Positions 62,222-64,000 of a stretch of 64,000 nucleotides of DNA are shown piece by piece. The stretch spans positions 1,426,001 through 1,490,000 of the forward strand of contig NC_009952.1 of the NCBI RefSeq assembly GCF_000018145.1, read 5' to 3'. The stretch is from Dinoroseobacter shibae DFL 12 = DSM 16493. GTDB taxonomy: Bacteria > Pseudomonadota > Alphaproteobacteria > Rhodobacterales > Rhodobacteraceae. The stretch's first letter is position 1; the number at the start of each line of letters is the position of its first letter. The notes beneath the pieces are model-generated. The model made no database searches. It was given only the letters and a program-made list of their open reading frames with translations, and was not told the origin of the DNA. Both the position numbers and the translations under genes were made by a program.

Positions 62222-63370
62222 ATGTCCGATCTGGAGGGACTGCTGGTTGTGTCGGTGGAGCATGCTGTGGCGGCACCCTATGCCTCGTGCAAGCTGGCGG
62301 ATGCCGGCGCGCGCGTGATCAAGGTCGAGCGGCCCGAAGGCGATTTCGCACGCACATACGATCAGCTCGTCCACGGTGAGAGTGCCTATTTCATATGGAT
62401 CAACCGCGGCAAGGAATCGGTCTGTCTCGACCTGAAAGAGACGGCAGACCTCGATATTCTGCGCAATATGCTGCGATCTGCGGACGTGTTCATTCAGAAC
62501 CTCGCGCCGGGCGCCTTCGACCGATTGGGCTTGCCGATCGAAACCATCCGTTCGGACAACCCCGGGCTGATCGTCTGTTCAATCTCCGGTTACGGCACCG
62601 AGGGATCGGCGAAGGATCAAAAGGCCTATGACCTGCTGATCCAGGCCGAGACGGGCCTGTCGTCGATCAACGGAACCGAGCATGGGCCTGCGCGCGTGGG
62701 CGTGTCGGTCTGCGACATCGCTGCGGGTATGACCGCGTACCAGGCGATCCTTCAGGGGCTGATCGCGCGTGCCCGGACGGGGCAGGGGCGCGAGATCGAG
62801 GTGTCGTTGTTTCATGCCATGTCCGACTGGATGAACGTTCCGTATCTGCAGTACAAATACGGCGGCAAGAAGCCCGCGCGCATGGGTCTCAAACACCCCA
62901 CGATCGCGCCCTACGGGGCGTTTCGGTGCGCCGACGGCAAAGAGATCCTGATCTCGATCCAGAACGAGCGGGAATGGGCGCGCTTGTGCGCAACCCTTCT
63001 GAAGGATCCGCAGTTGCCCAGCCGCGAAGGCTGGCGCACCAATTCGGAAAGGGTGGCAAACCGGCAGGCCGTGGACGAAGCCGTCGCGCAAGCCTTTGCA
63101 CAAGTACCGAGAGACAGGGCGATCGAGATGATGCAGCAGGCCGATATCGCGTTTGGCCGACTGAGCGATCCTGACGATCTGGTTTCACATCCGCAAAACC
63201 GGGTTGTTACGGTAGACGTGTCCGGCAACTCGGTCGACCTGCTGGCACCCGGCGCGCTTGTCAAAGGCGAAGACACCCAATTCCGTTCGGTCCCGGAGCT
63301 TGGTCGGGATACCCAGCGCATTCGCGAGGAGTTTTCCCCGCGTTTGGGCACGCTTCTGGCCGGTAAGTGA
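62222..63370 (+). CDS. Family III CoA-transferase (CaiB/BaiF)
   Basis: A 382-aa CoA-transferase of the formyl-CoA/mesaconyl-CoA/succinyl-CoA:hydroxyacid group. The N-terminal opening is VSVEHAVAAPYASCKLADAGARVIKVERPEGD, and the catalytic Asp is in SVCDIAAGMTAYQ (about Asp166). It activates a carboxylic acid by taking CoA from a donor acyl-CoA. It is divergent from the LysR gene with an operator in between. It probably activates the acid produced by the ALDHs in this block. Slightly less GC-rich than the left half of the window. Confidence 0.92.
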   Translation: MSDLEGLLVVSVEHAVAAPYASCKLADAGARVIKVERPEGDFARTYDQLVHGESAYFIWINRGKESVCLDLKETADLDILRNMLRSADVFIQNLAPGAFDRLGLPIETIRSDNPGLIVCSISGYGTEGSAKDQKAYDLLIQAETGLSSINGTEHGPARVGVSVCDIAAGMTAYQAILQGLIARARTGQGREIEVSLFHAMSDWMNVPYLQYKYGGKKPARMGLKHPTIAPYGAFRCADGKEILISIQNEREWARLCATLLKDPQLPSREGWRTNSERVANRQAVDEAVAQAFAQVPRDRAIEMMQQADIAFGRLSDPDDLVSHPQNRVVTVDVSGNSVDLLAPGALVKGEDTQFRSVPELGRDTQRIREEFSPRLGTLLAGK

Positions 63371-63746
63371 CCGCGCAGCGCAAAGCGATGTGCAAGTGCG
63401 TATGCACGCCGACTTTTGGTGCAACTGCCTTTGGGCATCAACGCGCAGCTTTACGCCGCTTTCTTCGAGTACGGTAAACCCCCGATCCAGAGCCATTCTC
63501 TGATTGCGGCATTGTGCGAAGACAAGACCCACACTCGCGCGCAACAGCTTTTGGAGGCTCCGGGTTGGGGCGGCGATCTCTATGGATGTAGGCAGCGCCA
63601 GACTTCGCGATGCGACAGCCGGGACAGGGTCTTCAAAGGCGTGTCCCGGTGGACGGTTCGGGCATGGACAGCTTACAGTTCCGGGGTGTGTCGAGAATTT
63701 GGAGGGGGCGCATATTGTTCTGGCCAGTTTTGCGCCTGTCAGAGGC
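63371..63746. other. Intergenic stretch without a credible gene
   Basis: A 376-nt, comparatively AT-rich stretch. Reading frames on either strand lack ribosome sites and show irregular, Arg/Ser/Cys-rich translations. It has a GGAGGGGG run at 63701-63708 that may serve the next gene and a short GTGCA...TGCAC inverted repeat (63391-63408). A degraded gene cannot be excluded. Confidence 0.5.
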
Positions 63747-64000
63747 ATGGTCTTTTGTCTGACGCTGGTCTTCTTGCCGCTGTCTGCGGCCGCGCAGAGC
63801 GGGTCTGCAGGGCTCTTTTTTGGCTGTGTAGGCATTGTATGGAGCGGCTCAGCTCAAACGCAGGCGGAGCGTTCGGACGATTATCAGGTTGCACGCCGAT
63901 TGCTCGACCTGATCGTGGTGGGCAGACGGACGCAAGCGGCCTTTGCCCGTTTTCTGCGTCTCTTGGGCGCCAAGCATGCCGAGGCCGCGCTGGCAACCGA
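63747..64000 (+). CDS. Partial secreted protein of unknown function (runs off the window)
   Basis: An open frame from ATG 63747 to the right edge (84 codons and one partial). It opens with a signal-peptide-like hydrophobic segment (MVFCLTLVFLPLSAAAQSG) and continues with a helical, Arg-rich region (QVARRLLDLIVVGRRTQAAF) at the edge. A GGAGGGGG run lies about 40 nt upstream, so the true start may be a few codons earlier at a non-ATG codon. No family can be named from this fragment. Confidence 0.5.
   Translation, partial: MVFCLTLVFLPLSAAAQSGSAGLFFGCVGIVWSGSAQTQAERSDDYQVARRLLDLIVVGRRTQAAFARFLRLLGAKHAEAALAT

Noticed and set aside
47157-63370. Prophage or integrative element in the catabolic block
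   Set aside because: No integrase, transposase, structural phage gene or duplicated tRNA end is visible; the block consists of metabolic genes only.
63185-63835. Minus-strand gene opposite the end of the CoA-transferase
   Set aside because: It overlaps the CoA-transferase by almost 200 nt, is rich in Ser/Arg/Cys without a domain, and has no ribosome site.

Overview
The window is GC-rich, densely packed bacterial DNA. Its housekeeping blocks (clpX/clpP; the NDUFA12-like, mlaD, DUF2155, aat, accC and accB neighbourhood; a GapR/DUF2312 protein; acs beside a branched-chain-type ABC transporter) and its many ABC importers point to an alphaproteobacterium, most likely a Rhodobacterales (Roseobacter-group) species. 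This is judged from gene content and protein character; no database search was possible.

Layout. 1-2372: the end of an ABC importer operon (two permeases, an NMT1/THI5-like binding protein, a strong terminator). 2373-3913: a fold-III PLP ornithine/lysine-type decarboxylase with a long structured leader, closed by a shared hairpin. 3916-12355 (minus strand): one long operon encoding a second NMT1/THI5-like importer followed by a cytosine-deaminase-like amidohydrolase, an FAD-linked oxidase, two flavodoxin-fold quinone reductases, a 2-oxoglutarate/Fe(II)-type oxygenase and a creatininase-family amidohydrolase. A divergent RidA gene sits at 12594. Together these look like an uncharacterised uptake and degradation pathway for an N-heterocycle, possibly pyrimidine-like. 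12996-22944: a sulfotransferase-like protein, ClpX, ClpP, a photolyase-like protein whose domains appear circularly permuted, NDUFA12-like, MlaD, DUF2155, a PagL-like outer-membrane deacylase, Aat, AccC and AccB. 23216-25387: a secreted GDSL esterase with RTX repeats and a DsrE-like periplasmic protein. 25413-37877: acetyl-CoA synthetase, a Liv-type importer with a Tat-type binding protein, an XRE/ScfR-type regulator, a stand-alone receiver and a symporter-histidine kinase resembling CrbS. This is probably one acetate/short-chain-acid control locus. 37926-40458: an orphan FliM/FliN-like protein, a DUF442 phosphatase-like protein, a DksA-type zinc finger and two small ORFs. 40558-45379: a CUT1 sugar importer with a SnoaL-like protein. 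45376-46908: small proteins including GapR. 47081-47156: tRNA-Thr(UGU).

From 47157 to about 63370, immediately 3' of the tRNA, lies a catabolic block: a ribose-type (CUT2) importer, an aldehyde dehydrogenase, a class I fumarase and a CitF-like CoA-transferase on the plus strand; an aldehyde dehydrogenase, an SDR and a Tat-exported GMC oxidoreductase on the minus strand; a LysR regulator; and a CaiB/BaiF CoA-transferase. The same LysR-type operator, ATAG-N7-CTAT (a T-N11-A box), occurs in front of each of the three transcription units. This strongly suggests that the whole block is one LysR-controlled pathway for taking up and oxidising a polyol, sugar or branched hydroxy acid. A further signal-peptide protein runs off the right edge.
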